DNA of 64,000 bases from Macropodus opercularis (taxonomy: Eukaryota; Chordata; Actinopteri; Anabantiformes; Osphronemidae): NCBI GenBank assembly GCA_030770545.1, contig JAUCMP010000030.1, positions 4,317,001-4,381,000 on the forward strand. Direction: 5' to 3'. The notes below the pieces were generated by a model, which did not search any database, had not been told where the DNA came from, and saw nothing but the letters and a program-made list of their open reading frames with translations. Both the position numbers and the translations under genes were made by a program. Of the stretch, positions 41,710-55,900 are shown in pieces. Each line of letters begins with the position of its first letter. Position 1 is the first letter of the stretch.

Positions 41710-42790
41710 CTGACGAGCCTCAGGAGACAGGAGTCGGCCACCAATCGTAGGGTCGGCGGTCGGCTCCCGGCTCCTCCGGACTTGATGGAAATGTCCACGT
41801 GACAGCAGTGCAGCGAGAACAAAAGACTAAAGGGGCTCATGTACCATTTAAAAATGTAAAATAGAAAAGTATCGCGTCCGTAAGTCGACTCAGTGACCAC
41901 CGCTACCGGCCGGGTTTGGAAGGCTGGTTCGCCCACGACGGGTAAGATCCCACCTCAAACCCCGGGACGACCTAAGGCAGGCACAGTCACGATAACCTGG
42001 GAGGCTGTTTTCTCTGACGCGCCAGGCACATGCCCCCAAAACACGACGACACGGAGACGGTGGTGGGTAGGGCCGCCATCGTCTCGGTGCCAAATGGCGT
42101 TCAAAGGAACGGGCAGAGTAGCGGGTGCGAGAATCCAACAACAGCCTCTTAGCTGCTAGTGGTGCGTTAACATGGAAGGCTGGTTCGCCCGTGACGGTAA
42201 GATCCCACCTCAAACCCCGGGACGACCTAAGGCACAGTCACGATTGTTTGAAGTCACTTACGAGCCTCAGGAGACAGGAGTCGTCCACCAATCGTAGGGT
42301 CGGCGGTTCGACTCCCGGCTCCTCTGGATTTGATTGATGGTTGATGTGTCGTTCAGACGCTGGACTGACTATGAGTCCACTCAGTGACCTCCAGGTTTGG
42401 AAGGCTGGTTCGCCCATGACGGGTAACATTCGTAAACCGGGAGGCACAGTCACGATAACCTGGGAGGCTGTTTTCTAGGGTGCATGCCCCCAAAACATGA
42501 CAAGTCGGGACTAACGAGCCTCAGGAGACAGGAGTCGGCCACCAATCGTAGGGTCGGCGGTTCGACTCCCGGCTCCTCTGGACTCTGGTTGATTTGTTCT
42601 TCAGACACTGAAGGCTGACAGTTGTTCCCAGTGTGTGAATGTATCTCAAAGTGCTGCATGAGTCCACTCAGTGACCTCCAGGTTTGGAAGGCTGGTTCGC
42701 CCATGACGGGTAACAATCTTTAACCCGGAGGCACAGTCACGATAACCTGGGAGGCGGTTGTGTCACACCAGGCACGTGCCCCCCAGCCCA
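41710..42790 (+). repeat. Interleaved B-box and B-module repeats, copy 2
   Basis: Same order and number of modules as at 1630-2710. Confidence 0.7.
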
Positions 42791-42959
42791 GCCTGCTCCC
42801 CCAGCTTCCTCCATCAGAGTGACTGTGCTGCTGTGTTTGGTAGTTTGGTGTCATCAGGTGGTCGCCTTGTGCATTTATAGAAGAAACCTTTAACTGGTAT
42901 AAGGCTGCTCCTAAATGAATTTATTGAACTCAAGTTAAGCTGTGATGTCTCCAGTCCAG

Positions 42960-43295
42960 ACAGCAACAAGGAGCCGGGTTGGATTCCCGGGTGGCCCAGG
43001 TGCTTTTCTGTGAGGAGTTTGCATGTTCTCCTCGTGTCGGTTTCCTCCCACAGTCCAAAGACATGCAGTCATTTAACTGGAGACTCTAAACTGTGACTGT
43101 TTGTTCCTCTCTGCCTGTAAGTGGTTCTGTGATGGACTGGCGACCTGTCCAGGCTAAACCCTGCCGCTCGCCCACATAGAAAGTTAGAAAGGTGCTTTAT
43201 TCAAGCCACAGTGCAGCGTCCAGCAGAAACCAGTGACAGCTGGGACAGGCTCCAGCAGCCGCCACCCTTAAAGCGGGTGAGCGGCTGAAGATGAG
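42960..43295 (+). mobile_element. Retroelement tail, copy 2
   Basis: Matches 2880-3215 with three substitutions (at 43120 and 43212-43213). Confidence 0.65.
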
Positions 43296-43719
43296 TGCCC
43301 CCTTCCTCCCTCCACGCTTACAGCCCCCGCCTCAGCACCCACTTCACTCTCCAGGTGAGTGACCTCTGCTCAGCCGTCCACCCCTTCAGGGAGGCGGCGG
43401 CTCATCGGGACGTTACCTGTGTTGTTCGAGTCACGGGAGTCACGGCGTGAACGTAAAGGTGTCGAGGTTCCTGGGGTGAGTTGTACTGACTGTAGCCTAC
43501 ACGAGTGGAGGCCAGGGGTGGGTGGACCTCTCTGTTTGGTAGGTCTGTTTGGTCCAGAAGAGTCTGGTTGTTAGTGGAGAGGCTGTAGGTGAAGGTTTCT
43601 CAAGCCACGTTAGGTCACATGTACGAAGTTTGTACCGAAATATGGAGAGATGCTAAATGTCAGTCTCCATGATTGTATTAATAGGTTAGAGTAGTGTTGG
43701 TTGTGTTTTATTGGTAGGA

Positions 43720-43910
43720 TTTATTATGCTTATATTACTAGGTTATGTTTATATTAGTGGTTGTTTATATTAGTAGCTTGTTTGTGGTAGTGGGTTGTTT
43801 ATACTAGTAGTTTATGTTTATATTAGTAGGTTATGTTTATATTAGTGGTTGTTTATATTAGTAGCTTGTTTGTGTTAGTGGGTTGTTTTTATTGGTAGGT
43901 TGTGTTTGTT
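43720..43910 (+). repeat. AT-rich minisatellite, copy 2
   Basis: Same as 3640-3830. Confidence 0.75.
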
Positions 43911-45519
43911 GGTTACCAAACAGAGAGGTCAAAGATTAAATTCCAAATTCATATCTAAATTTAACCATAGCTATGTATTTGTTCATTCACCTTCCAATTT
44001 CCAAATTAACTTTTATTTTCAGGTATTTACACCTGCATCTGATACACAACGTAGAAGACGGCACCTTTGTCTGAACCCACACGCTTCAACTACAGTATAG
44101 CAGTAATACACCCACTAGACTGAAGTGAACAGAATATGAACACGTGCACTAATACAGTAACTGCATTCAGCCTGTGGCTTCACCAAACGTTAGCTGTGTT
44201 TGCTTGTGATGCTTTTCCAGGTTTGACCGTAACCTCTAGCAGTTGCTCCCTTTACGTGTTAATTGTTTGAAGGTCTAACAAACCTGTCAGTCACATGTTC
44301 CAGCACTTTTACTCACACGAAACACGGGTGGGTTCTGACAAAACGTGCTCTCTGCTAAGTTCTGCATCAGACTCAGATGTAAATATCTGGAAGTATGATT
44401 AAAAGCAGAATCGTGACCTGGTAGCTGTGAATGGGCTCCATTGGTTAATGAGGTAATGAACTGAGTTGGATGAAGGATTTTGCTTCGCTGGTTCGTGGGC
44501 CTGCCACCTGCAGTGCAGTCCTTACACTCTGCCTGGGCTACAGAACACCTGTTCACACCGGACTCAACATCAAACGTCACCACGAGGCACCTGAAAACCT
44601 CAGACGGAGGTCAGGGTTCGGCCTTTGGGTTGCGTCGCTGGGCGCAGCCACGCTCGTATGGGCACCACAGTGAAAAGGGGGTCTGGGCCGTCAGGTTAGC
44701 GCCACCCGGTGGTCGCTGGGAGCCGCCTCCGGGAGAGGCCATGGAGGAGGACTGTTGGTCGGCCTCGACAAAACAGACGCCGGGACGGAGACGCTCACGG
44801 GTGGAGTCACTGAATTACATTGTTTGGTTAAATACTGATCAGCAGTTTGACTTGTCATCCACACGAGTCAAACAATAACTTCACTTTATGACAAGCCATG
44901 ATTTTATTTGACAAAAACATTTGCCGTTGCTCCAAAGTGTAAAGCTAAGTTGGGAGCAAGTCGTTTTCAATTTCTCACTATGATTAAGACGTAGTGTCTT
45001 TACTCCAATCACTGTGTGCATCTCCATAATTCAAAACACAGTGTTTGCCTTTTATGATTATTACCCACAGTGCTTAGCAAACGCTGCCCCTCAGCTCGCT
45101 GCACAAATACCAGTTGTAATGAACTGACTTAGTTCCTGTTTGTATTCAGAGTCATTTCATCCAGGAACAGCACAGTAAGAACATTTCACTCACACTAATG
45201 TAGAAACACACATCAAGTGCATTGCACAGCAGTAGCATCTCTTTCAGTGCTTCACCTCCGAGTCCCTCGTTTCTGGGAGAGTCTGCGTCAGGGTTGAGGC
45301 GGAGGAGAGTTCGGCCAATAGTCCAACCTCAGATTCAGGAGGAACGATTCGCTCTCTGCTGGGTTTGCCGCTGGTGTGAGAATCGCTCCTCCGGGTCTGA
45401 GGCCATCGTCCCGACCGGAAACGGCGGCTAGTTGTTGTTAGAGGACGGTTCCTGCTCCGAGCGGAGGAGCGAAGCATCTTTTGGTCTCGTTCACCAGCGA
45501 GAGAACGAGCGCTAGACCG

Positions 45520-45805
45520 ACGGACGGTGAAGGAGGAGCCGAGCCAAAGGGCAAAGCTCTCGGTTCACCCGTCGAGCTACGTTCCTTCTCTCTAAGGTCG
45601 TGACCTTTGATTCACGACCAAAAGAACAGGCCGCCGCTCCTCCACGTGGAGGGGAGCGTTGGGGTTAGGCTAGGGTTGGGGTTTGCTGACGGCTCGGCAT
45701 CAGGTCTGGATGCCTCCTGGATCCCTTCCAGGTCAGGGATTCCAGGAAAGACCCGCGGGGAGGCCCTGCGATCCCCCCGGTGATCTGGGGGTGGCCAGCG
45801 AGTGG
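45520..45805 (+). pseudogene. RTE/Rex-like reverse-transcriptase remnant, copy 2
   Basis: Same as 5440-5725 with one substitution at 45615 (equivalent to 5535). Confidence 0.65.
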
Positions 45806-45939
45806 GACTGGGGTCAGGGCCACGGTGACCAATTGGAAAACTCGAACAACACAAGCGACGTCCAGGTGGGCCTCCGCCTCCCTGAGGGGGCCAACGGCTC
45901 CGCAGAGGTCAGGGGTGGGGGGCGAGGTGGGGGCGTGCG

Positions 45940-46762
45940 CTCCTCCTCCTCCTCCTCCTGGTCCTCCTCCTCCTCTCTTCCTCCCTCACACTGAGCTCCT
46001 CGCCTCCCTCTCTCCCTCCCTCACATTGAGAGAGAGAGGGAGGTGGAGGAGGAGCGACCTTCTCCTCCTCTCTCTCTACCTCCCTCACATCGCGCTCTCC
46101 GCCTCCCTCTCTCCCTCCCTCACATTGAGAGAGAGAGGGAGGTGGAGCAGGAGCGACCCTGTTCTCCTCCCCCTCCCTCACATCGAGCTCTCCGCCTCCC
46201 TCTCTCCCTCCCTCACATTGAGATATAGAGGGAGGTGGAGGAGGAGCAACCTTCTCCTCCTCTCTCTCCCTCCCTCACATTGCGCTCTCCGCCTCCCTCT
46301 CTCTCTCCCTCACATTGAGAGAGAGAGGGAGGTGGAGCAGGAGCAACCCTGTTCTCCTCCCCCTCCCTCACATCGATCTCTCCGCCTCCCTCTCTCCCTC
46401 CATCACAATGAGAGAGAGAGGGAGGTGGAGGAGGAGCAACCTTCTCCTCCTCTCTCTCCCCCTCCCTCACATCGCGCTCTCCGCCTCCCTCTCTCCCTCC
46501 CTCACATTGAGAGAGAGAGGGAGGTGGAGCAGGAGCAACCCTGTTCTCCTTCTCTCTCTCCCCCTCCCTCACATCGAGCTCTCCGCCTCCCTCTCTCCCT
46601 CCCTCACATTGAGAGAGAGAGGGAGGTGGAGGAGGAGCAACCCTGTTCTCCTCCCCCTCCCTCACATCGAGCTCTCCGCCTCCCTCTCTCCCTCCCTCAC
46701 ATTGAGAGAGAGAGGGAGGTGGAGGAGGAGCAACCCCCCTTCTCCTCCCTCATTGTAAATAT
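45940..46762. repeat. 93-bp minisatellite array, eight units
   Basis: One unit fewer than the array at 5860-6775, accounting exactly for the 93-bp drop in offset. Unit markers lie near 46024, 46121, 46214 (variant GAGATATAGAG), 46312, 46406, 46504, 46605 and 46700. Substitutions between the arrays are more frequent than in the flanks. Confidence 0.95.
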
Positions 46763-46871
46763 TTGTAAATAACCCCCCCACACCCAAAGTCAAGCTCCCT
46801 CCCTTCTCTCTCCCCTCAATACAAGGCCTCCCCCCCACATCGAGCTCCCTACCTCCTTACACCCCCTCCTG

Positions 46872-48332
46872 TACATAGTTTTAATAAAGTTCAGAGCATG
46901 ACTGGCTTGTTTCCGTGGCTTCTTTCTTGTGCTGCAGCTTCAGCTCAGGCTCCAGGTGAAACTGAGCAGAGCTTCTAGCAGAGCTGCTCTATGTTGGACT
47001 CTGCTCGTCTGCAGAGCTTCGAGTCAGACGCCTCCTGGTTGAGTCAGAGACGTCTCCTCACAGCACACGGACTCTAACCCTGGGATGATCTCTCACTGTG
47101 TTTGTATTAACTTGGACGGATGAGCCTAAAGAAACGAATCTAAGGGTCGCGTGGTTACAGTGGCCGACGATGGCTAATAACCATTTGTGCCCCGACTCCA
47201 TCTTAACGTGACGAGACTGGTGTAATGACATGTTGGCGACAAACGGGAAAAATGAGAAAACAAATGAGAGCAAAGACTTTTACTGATCTCAGTGCAAATG
47301 GTTTCAACACAAGACTAAAATACAAGGAAGCTTCAGAGCCAAGAAATATGGTTTGACAGGAATCTGATTCCTGCTCCAAACTGGACTCCATCACACATCC
47401 TGTAAACACAAGGAGAAATGGTTGGGGTTAACCACAGGACACAGAGCAGACTGTGGTGGACTACAGGAGAAAGCTCCCCCACGACCATCAACGGTTCTGC
47501 AGTGGAGCAGGTGAGCAGCACCAAGTTCCTGGGTGTGGACCTCTTCTGGAGCAACAACCCTGCATCACTGGCCAGGAAGGGAAACAGAGTCTCTACTTCC
47601 TCCGCAGAGCCCCCCCTCCATCATGCTGCCCTTCTACAGAGGTGCTGTGGAGAGCATCCTGACCAGCAGCATCACTGTGTGCTACGGAGCCTGCAGCGCC
47701 ACCTGCAGGAAGACACTTCACTCCCTCTCCCCTCCCTCCAAAAGCTCTATGGCTCACGCCTGACTCAGGGACAGTTTCCTCCAGCAGGCTGTGAGGAGGC
47801 TGAATTCCCTTCCTGCTCTGCCCTGTCAACACAAGGTCCCACCTCTCACTGACTAACACACTGACAACTCCCATCTCCACTCACGCACACATCTACGCCA
47901 GTCACCTCATCCCCTGCACTGATTCACTTTACGCCAGCATAAAGCTTCTGTACGTTCCGTAAACGTTATTTTTCATACCCCTGAACATTTCCACACTTAG
48001 TAACATAGTCCTTGTATATTTTGTGTACAGTTCCGTTGTATAAACGCACAATGTATGTAACGGGTTTGAGAGACACAAATGTCAATTCTCCGTGTGTCAC
48101 ACACATAAAGCAGCATTGACAAATACAGCTGACGTTGACGTTTTACAGCCGTGTTCATAGTGTAAAGAGTTAATAAACGTCGGGAGCGTGGCTGGTTTGT
48201 TTCCGTGTCTTCTTTCTCTTGTTCCAGGTGAAACACTAAGCAGCTGCTTTATGTTGGACTCTACTCGTCTCTGCTGAGCTTAAAGTCAGACGCCTCTTGG
48301 TTTAGTCAGAAATCTCACTAACGCGTCTCTTC
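46872..48332 (+). repeat. Diverged direct-repeat pair enclosing an L2-like remnant, copy 2
   Basis: Direct repeats at 46872-47067 and 48157-48332 enclose the L2-like fragment at 47417-47852, as in 6885-8345. One substitution (CGCC to CACC near 47841) changes Ala to Thr in the shadow frame; the remnant is broken in the same way. Confidence 0.75.
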
Positions 48333-48948
48333 ACATAAACCGAAGTCATTTCAACGCTGCAGAAACACACACAACAGCGCGAATGAAGAAAAGCTGAACC
48401 TTTAGGTCAAAGCATCAAAACAAAGTGAAGAGTTGCCTGAATAAACTGAAACACACCTGGAAACTATGCGGCTCTGAAAAATCGACGGTTGTGTCCAGTC
48501 AGTCAACGATAGAAACCTGAAGCTGAGTGTTAGAAAACGAGGGAAAACACTGAATGGTAGTTATTTCTGAACTGATGCAAACAGAGTCACTACACAGGCC
48601 CTGAATAAAATACTAGCAACCACAGACATCGGCCAAACTAAGGAGTCGATGCAGAACCAGCGTCTGCTTGAACATCCTACCCATGCGCTGCTACTGGTTC
48701 TGCTTCTAAGTTAGAGGAACAATCCTTTTATCGGATGCAAGTCTGCTTGTGGCCTGTGGTTCAACATCAACACACGTCTGTGTTTCTGGATTTGTTTCTA
48801 TTATTGGAAATTATATCCAAAAAAAAAAGCAGCGATATGACAAAGTCTCCCTCAGCAAACTGTTGGACCGACTCACGTTTGTTAATGTGTTCAGGAATCC
48901 CCAGGTTTACTGGGGAACTTACAGATGTACAGTCATTGACAGAAGTTG
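48333..48948. repeat. Dispersed repeat, copy 2
   Basis: Matches 8346-8960. The poly-A run after ATATC differs by one base. The TGTTC site, occupied by a LINE at 33235, is uninterrupted here too. Confidence 0.8.
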
Positions 48949-49739
48949 CTCTCGGTTGCTCTGCGTTCTTTTAAAGGATTTTGGTTCAGCAGTCCTAGAA
49001 CAAACTAGCTACAGAAAAACAACAGGTCGCATCTCTTCAAGGAAGAACGTGAAGCTTGTGGATGTGCCAGGACACTGTCAAACGGCTGAAGCTCGTCAAA
49101 CGCCCAACACCTTGTATTTGACCCATAATAAAGCAGGAACACTGTCAGAAAGTTAATCAGGAGCTAAGAGGAATGTGATGCTACTCACTGGCAGGAACCA
49201 GAGCCACCAGTGCTCCGATGACGCGTGACCACCTCGCTGAACACAAAGCAGGTTATTCACAGTCTCACCCTACAGCCTGAGCAGCGACGGATTCTTCGCT
49301 GGCGAGCGTCCTTTCACAATAAAACAGCTGGCGCAGTCGTCGACAGTCACGGACCGAGTCCTGACGTCGAGGGAGCACAAAGAGGAGACCTGGGTGGGAG
49401 GTCAACCGCAAGACGAGGATCCCGACTCCCACCCAGACCGAAGTCTGGGGGCAACCGGTCAGAACCTGAAGCCTAGACTTCTTCCTCCTCTAGCCGCTGC
49501 CTCTTACCTGCTGCACTTACCCGATCCAGACACTCAGCGACTGAACGCTGGAGACACACGGCTCTGAGTCTGACGAAAGCTGTAGATGAGGACAGAGAGA
49601 AACACGAGAGACCAGCTCAGTCACACGTGGACGTGGTGGAGCGAGGAAACAGATGGAAAACCAGATGTGCTTGACTTTGCCCTCTCAGTCTGGGTGTTGT
49701 GAGTCACCGTAGGGAAAGAGACGTTACGGTGAGGGAAGC

Positions 49740-49869
49740 TGGTCTGGAGGCTGCTCACCTGGGAGCTGCTGTGATGTTTGGCAGCACGGGGAGAGCTCTG
49801 GGTGTTTCCAGACAGCAGGGCTAGTGACGGGGTTTGAGCTGGGGGAGGGTCCGATACAGCAGGTGGCGC
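49740..49869 (+). repeat. Dispersed repeat (paralogue of 9766-9895), copy 2
   Basis: Same sequence as 9766-9895. Confidence 0.75.
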
Positions 49870-49876
49870 TAAACAC

Positions 49877-49957
49877 CGCAGCAGAAGCAGCAAAGGAGGA
49901 AGAAGAAGAAGCAGCAGCAAAGGAGGACGACGACGACGAAGAAGAAGCAGCAGCAGC
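49877..49957 (+). repeat. Trinucleotide VNTR, short allele
   Basis: About 64 bp shorter than at 9903-10047, with a different order of GCA, GAA and GAC blocks. Confidence 0.9.
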
Positions 49958-50255
49958 ACTGGCGCGCATGGCGTCTGCGCTCTGAGACGGCAACAGGTAG
50001 ATTTTTATTAAACAGCTGGAGACATGACAAGTGGCGGATTTTGTAGCCGAGCTTTTTTTGTTTTGTTTTGTTTTATCGCTTTCCAGGTGACTTTAGGTCG
50101 TCCAGAGTTAAGGCTCTGTTAGCCAATCTACGCTAAGCTAGGCTAAGCTAAGCTACCTAATATTACGATGAAGACATTTGCTGTGCTCCGTACATGTAGA
50201 ACGTTTCTTCTGTCCTTACCTCGTGTTATGTGACAGCGCTAGGAAGAAAGGGCTT

Positions 50256-51109
50256 CAATTCAATTGAAATTCAACTTTATTTATCTAGCGCCAATTCACA
50301 ACATCAGTTATCTCAAGGCACTTTACAAGTGAGGTTTAAGACCTGACACAACTAAACCAAAGTTTAGCTATTTAGTCACATGTGGACATGGAGGCATGTT
50401 AGTGGATAGAAGAAACCGAAAAGAGCTCAGTGAATGAAGGACGTCCCCCAGCATCTAAGTCTATAGCAGCTTAACGAGCAGAACCATCTCTAACTATACG
50501 CTTTGTCAAAAAGAAAGGTTTTCAAACTAGAGAGGGCGTCTGCTGCTAGAACCTGAACTGGAAGCTGGTTCCACATAGAGGAGCTTGGAGCTAAAGGCTC
50601 TGCCTCCCGTTCTACAGGTAGAAACTCTAGAACCACCAGCAGACCAGCTCTGAGAAGCCAGCGTTCTGTTGGAGCATAAGGAGCCATGAGGTCTAAGACA
50701 AGATGGAGCTTTATCATGAAGAGCTTTGTAGGTGAGGAGAGGGATTTTGAATTCTATCCTAGATTTGACAGGGAGCCAATGCAGAGAAGCTCATGTAGGA
50801 GAAATGTGAGTCCAGTCAGACTCTGGCTGCAGCATTTTGAATGAACTGGAGGCTTTTCAAAGAGTTAGTGGGACAAACTATGAGCAGCGAGTTACAGTCG
50901 TCCAGCCTAGCGGTAACAAATGCCTGGATTAATTTCTCAGCGTCACTCTGCTTAGGGTTAGGGGTCGGGTGTGTGAGTTTTTTCTCAATGACTCTCCCTG
51001 CTCTGTCTTTTAGAGTAGAGCAGTTTGGTGTGGAGAGCCAAGGGGAAGGCACGGGCCGACGCTTGTCGCTCAGGTTCCTCGATACTTGAGTTACTCTTGT
51101 GTTTTGCCG
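50256..51109 (-). pseudogene. Fish LINE 3' end (minus strand), copy 2
   Basis: Matches 10351-11205. A one-base deletion near 50630 (AGAACC for AGGAACC) fuses two of the broken minus-strand frames, showing that these frames are not under selection. Confidence 0.8.
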
Positions 51110-51886
51110 ATTCTCCATATGGTCAAAGCGTCCTCTGCAGCCCCCAGGAGGCCGTGAGACAGCTGCAAAGGGTGAGCTCTACTTGATTCTTCTCGGTCCT
51201 AGAGACATTTTCCAAGTTCCCAGGTTGGGTTTGTAGTAGTTAGGGTTAGGCACAAGGATCCCATGGTTAGGATGAAGCCACGGTTGAGGTTAATTGTTTC
51301 TAATGTGCCAGGTTGGTGACTGAGGTTGGGTTTTGTTATGAATTTATCGTCCTGGCAACTAAGACTAACGAAGCGAGACACTGCTTCGGTTTAATAAAAT
51401 AAAAAAAGAAGGGAGTATAATACAACGTGTGCTTTCTTAGCGCATCAAAGCTGCTACTAAACTGGAACATCAACTTCTTCTGTGTCCTTTCCTGGTGCAA
51501 TGCATCTTGGGAAAATGAAGTCAGTTTCCCTGAAATTCACCAACCGTTATGACACAGTTTATTTTATTCACATATGTAACTGACACATGAACCTTTCTTC
51601 TTATTGTCGTGTATTAACTGTCAGTATGATTTTAACCCGTTCATTTTAATATTTTAACTATTCTTATAAACAGTCTTCTAACAAGAAAGTCTCAACAGGT
51701 TTAGGCATTGAGGTCTCATTGTTAGGGTTAAGTAGTTTGGTCTAAGCTGTCTTAGACTAAATTGTGAGGGTTACTCATCAGTAGTGTACCTTAGGTTCAT
51801 CGGGCGTTTTGGCCATTTACCACTAGACACCCTCCCCTAAGGGCGGCCCCCTGGGGTGATCAAGTCCCAGGGTATGTCCTCTTAGG

Positions 51887-52229
51887 GTTAGGTTTGAAAT
51901 GTGTTTTTTTTGCACTGGCAAGCAGGGGTCTGTGCCATATCACCAAAAAGCCCATTCAGTCAGGATGTTGCATTTTATTTCATGGATGCAGTTTAACAGA
52001 GATGGTTTGGTTCCTTTTGAGGTTGTTTATTTACTTTGTTGTCTTCCTAAGTGCTAAGTGATCTATGTTTTTTAGGTGCTTCTAAGCATCATGAGAGGGA
52101 GGAGAGGATCCCAGAAGGACATCCCATCAGTCCGAAGCTGACTAGGCAGCCATCAGCAAGGTAAGTGCATGGAAAACATACTTAAAACCAAGAAGTTTTA
52201 TAAATATATAGTTTATGTACATGTGTGCG
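51887..52229 (+). repeat. Direct repeat flanking the Penelope-like element, left, copy 2
   Basis: Matches 11983-12325, including the 85-nt exon-like segment at 52076-52160 with both splice signals. Confidence 0.9.
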
Positions 52230-52933
52230 CACACATATACACACACACACAAAAACACCTACACCTACGTGTATATATATACACATACACACACGCGCAC
52301 CTACGTATTTAACCATTGGCACACATGTATACACACACACACACGTATCTTGTTAATAGCATGCATAGAGTGAAAGGGCCCAGCTATAAGTGCTGTAAAT
52401 ACAAATAGCTATGAATGTTAATTGATACCAAAGTAGAATCATGCAACACACAAGAAGAATAAAGTCATGCAGAATAAATTATTACATTAAAAAGTTCATG
52501 TGTGGGGCATGCAAAATGGTTAAGAAGTTAATATGTAGGACATATCATTATTGAGGAGTCATGCAGTGGAGGAATAGTTTTATCACTTAATTCCAAATTT
52601 AAAAAGATTTTAAGAAGGATTTTTTATGTGTATGTGTTACTCGGAATCTCCTATCAATAGGTTTGAAGGGTTGAAGGATGAAGGGTAAGGAGAATGAATT
52701 GGGGGCTGAAATGGAGCCCAAAGCTTGAGGACAGACCAGAGAGTGGCACACAACAGGTAATACAGGCAAGATATATATTTAAAACAAATGTTTGTTTGTT
52801 TGTTTGTTGAACTTACTTACTGCCTAGGAAGAAACACACTCCCATCTCTACAATCATGCATTTTTATTTTCCAGTTCCTCAGTTCCTCCATTCAGTTATG
52901 ATAATCTATGTATTCCTTGTGTATTAGATGTAT

Positions 52934-55900
52934 TTATTAAATGTTCAAAGCTGAAGGAATTTTTGTTTTCAATTTCTCCATCCACAGCCTCTCCTGCCTC
53001 CTGCGCTGGCCCCCCGTCCACGTGGCGGATGCTTGGAGGCCAGTGATTGTGAGATGGTGAAGGGGGTGTGTTTGGAAGTGCTGTACCAAGGGAGTGGATA
53101 ATCTGGCCGTCTTCATGCTGCGGATGTGTTGCTGGAGTCTGGTAAAAAGTGTTTTTCCTCTTTCACCCACGTACATCTTTCCACAGGTTTGGCAGATGAT
53201 GCAGTAGCCCAGGTTGGAGCTGTGGATGCTGAACTCACCGTTAATAGGTGCTCCTGCGTCCCCGTGTGGATCAAAAATGAATTTCTCTTGCCTGAAAGCC
53301 CAGTGCCCGTCCCGATTTCCAGCAACTGTGTGCCTGCAAAACCTAGCTCTGACTAATAAATCTCTTAGATTATACTGTAGTTTTGAAATTGATCATGGTC
53401 AGCCATAATTGTTATAAAGTTGTTCTGCCACAGATTCTGTAGGTAAGGACGAGGTCTGGAGTAGGTTGTGACCAAGGGGACGAGTTCTGTAGGCTCCATT
53501 CTGTGTTTCTCTCCCTGTGGTCGCCGCTCTCCGGCTCCGCTGAGAGACAGAGCAGCGGAGGGGGGAGAGAGATGATAGCGTCTGCTTTTTAACGCGTCCC
53601 AAAAACCTCCTCGTACCCTCTTGCTCTCAGGAATGAAGTGGAGATGGCTTGGTTTGAATCCGCCTCCCTCGAGCAGATTCTATGAAACCGGATGATTTGT
53701 GATTGAACTATGCCTTTAAATGTGTGTTTCGGATGATAACCGGCTTTATGGAGTAGCGCGTGTGTATCTGTTGGTCTGAAGTAAACACGGGTGAGTCATT
53801 TTTAATTTTCCTCATCTGTGTGTCCAAAAAGTTTACTTCATCAGCGTGTAGATCGTATTTAACCTTGATGGAGGGGTGGTGGTTATTCAACGTGTCAGTG
53901 AATGTATAAAAACTCTCCTTCCCATGCTCCCAGATGCCGATGATGTCATCCAGGAAGCGGAGGTAGACGGTAGGTTTCACTGGGCTTTGTTCTAGTGCCT
54001 CGCGTTCCCATTGGCTCATATGAATGTTGGCGTACCTGTGGCCCATCGCCGTGCCCTCCACCTGTAAGTGTTGCTTGTTATCAAACTCGAAGTCATTGTG
54101 TTGAAGGCATATTTCTAGAAGATGTCTGCATCCGGTCTGCTGTGGTCCGGGTATGGAGTAAAGATCTGCTGGACGGCTCCGTGTTGATGTTTGTATATAA
54201 GCTGTCAATGTCTCGACAGCGTCAAAGGGCGAATCCTGTCTAGAAAGTGGTACGTGTCTTTGAGGAAACTGGGATGTTTGCAGGAGAGCGGACCTAAGGA
54301 GAAGTCTATGCACAGCGAGATGTTGTGAGTGGCGCTGCTGCAGTCGGAGACTATGGGTCTGCCGGGAGGGATCGCGTGGGGGACCGTCCAGGGGAGTGGG
54401 TCCTTGTGGATTTTAGGGAGAAGATAGAACTGTCTGTTGCGGTGGATCTGGTCCGAATAAACCCGTCATGGTCGAGTTTTTGAACAATGTCTCGGATGTG
54501 CGCCTGCGTTTGGCTCTGGATGCTGCCGTCTATGGCTTTATAATACCTAGTGGTGTTTAATTGTCTATGGGCTTCCAGGGCATGTTGTTGTAAATCCGTG
54601 ATGACAATTTTTGAGCCCTTATCGGCCGGATTAATTATGATATTGAAGTTGACTGACCCTGTAATTGCTCTTTTATCCTCCGCCGTGGATCGGTCTCTTT
54701 TGTCCAGCGGAGGAACGTAGCGGTTCAGACCGTCAACGTCACGGTGAATGAGAATCTTTGTCTGTGCACTCAGCTCATCCCAGGGTGGTTCCCGATTAGA
54801 CAGCAGGGAGAAGGGCATTGCTTCCGAGTGGTTATCCTCAGAGCAATCTAGTAGTTTGACCCGTCTGTGGTACCGGTAAGGGTCCAAAGTGCTTGGAGTG
54901 GGAATGAACGTGAGGCCCCTCTCTAACAGGCGTATCTGAGCCTCACTTGGAGAGGTTGAGACTATCAGAGGGGGAGCCCCAGGACAGGTCGACTCGCGTT
55001 GTGAGACGGGGTCCCCGTGGGAAAGTGACGCTTGAAGGTGAGCTGCGTCAGTGGAGGTGGGGGGGCGACGGTTGCCACAAAGTTGTTGTGGGGTTCTAGG
55101 GTCGTAGGATCCCAGCCGGGGGTCTCGATGGACCGCGCCCGGTGGGTCCCCGTTAAAATCCTGGTTAGGCTGTGACCACATTATAAATGTATCTGCAGGC
55201 ATCGGGCTGTTTCCTGAGTCCAGTGCACGTCGTCCTGCGCTGTGCAGACCTGGTCCTTCGGCAGCGGTCTCAGGAAGGGGAGGTAGCTGGAGATAAAGTC
55301 ATTAATGATATTAAGATTATTCTGCTGCGCTGGAGGGAGGAGCGACGAGTAATGAATGAGTGGGAACGCAATCCTGGTTAGGAAAAACGGACTGTGCCCT
55401 CCTGTAAATCTGACGTAACTGTTTTATGGAGGTTTTGTGTGGGTCCCGATCCCTGTTGTCTATGCCTACAGACAGGAGCAGCAGCTTAACGGAGGGGTGC
55501 TCTGCTGTTTTGTCCAGGATTTTTTGAAAGTGATAGAATGCGGCGCCAGGGTAGCTGTCAGTTTGGACGTTGTTATTTGCGGGCGGGTATACGCGAGAGG
55601 TTGGAGTCACCGAGGAACCAGGTGGCTTTTCTGCCTCTGATTTTGCGGCCTACTCTGGCTTTGTGCTGGTCGGGCCGGTGCGCCTCCCGTGTGGGGCTCA
55701 CACAGCGCGTGTGAACCGAGGCGGCCTCATCCCAGCAACCTGTGGAGGTGGTTTGAGTGGGGTCAGACGGGGTCGTTCTACCATTGTAGTTGGTGTAATT
55801 ATACGCTTCGGACCCTGGATGAGAGCTGGATGGGGCTCGTGTGCTCGTATTTGGTTTCTTGGGCTGATTGGCTGGGGGCCGTCCTCACTCCCGCTCCTCT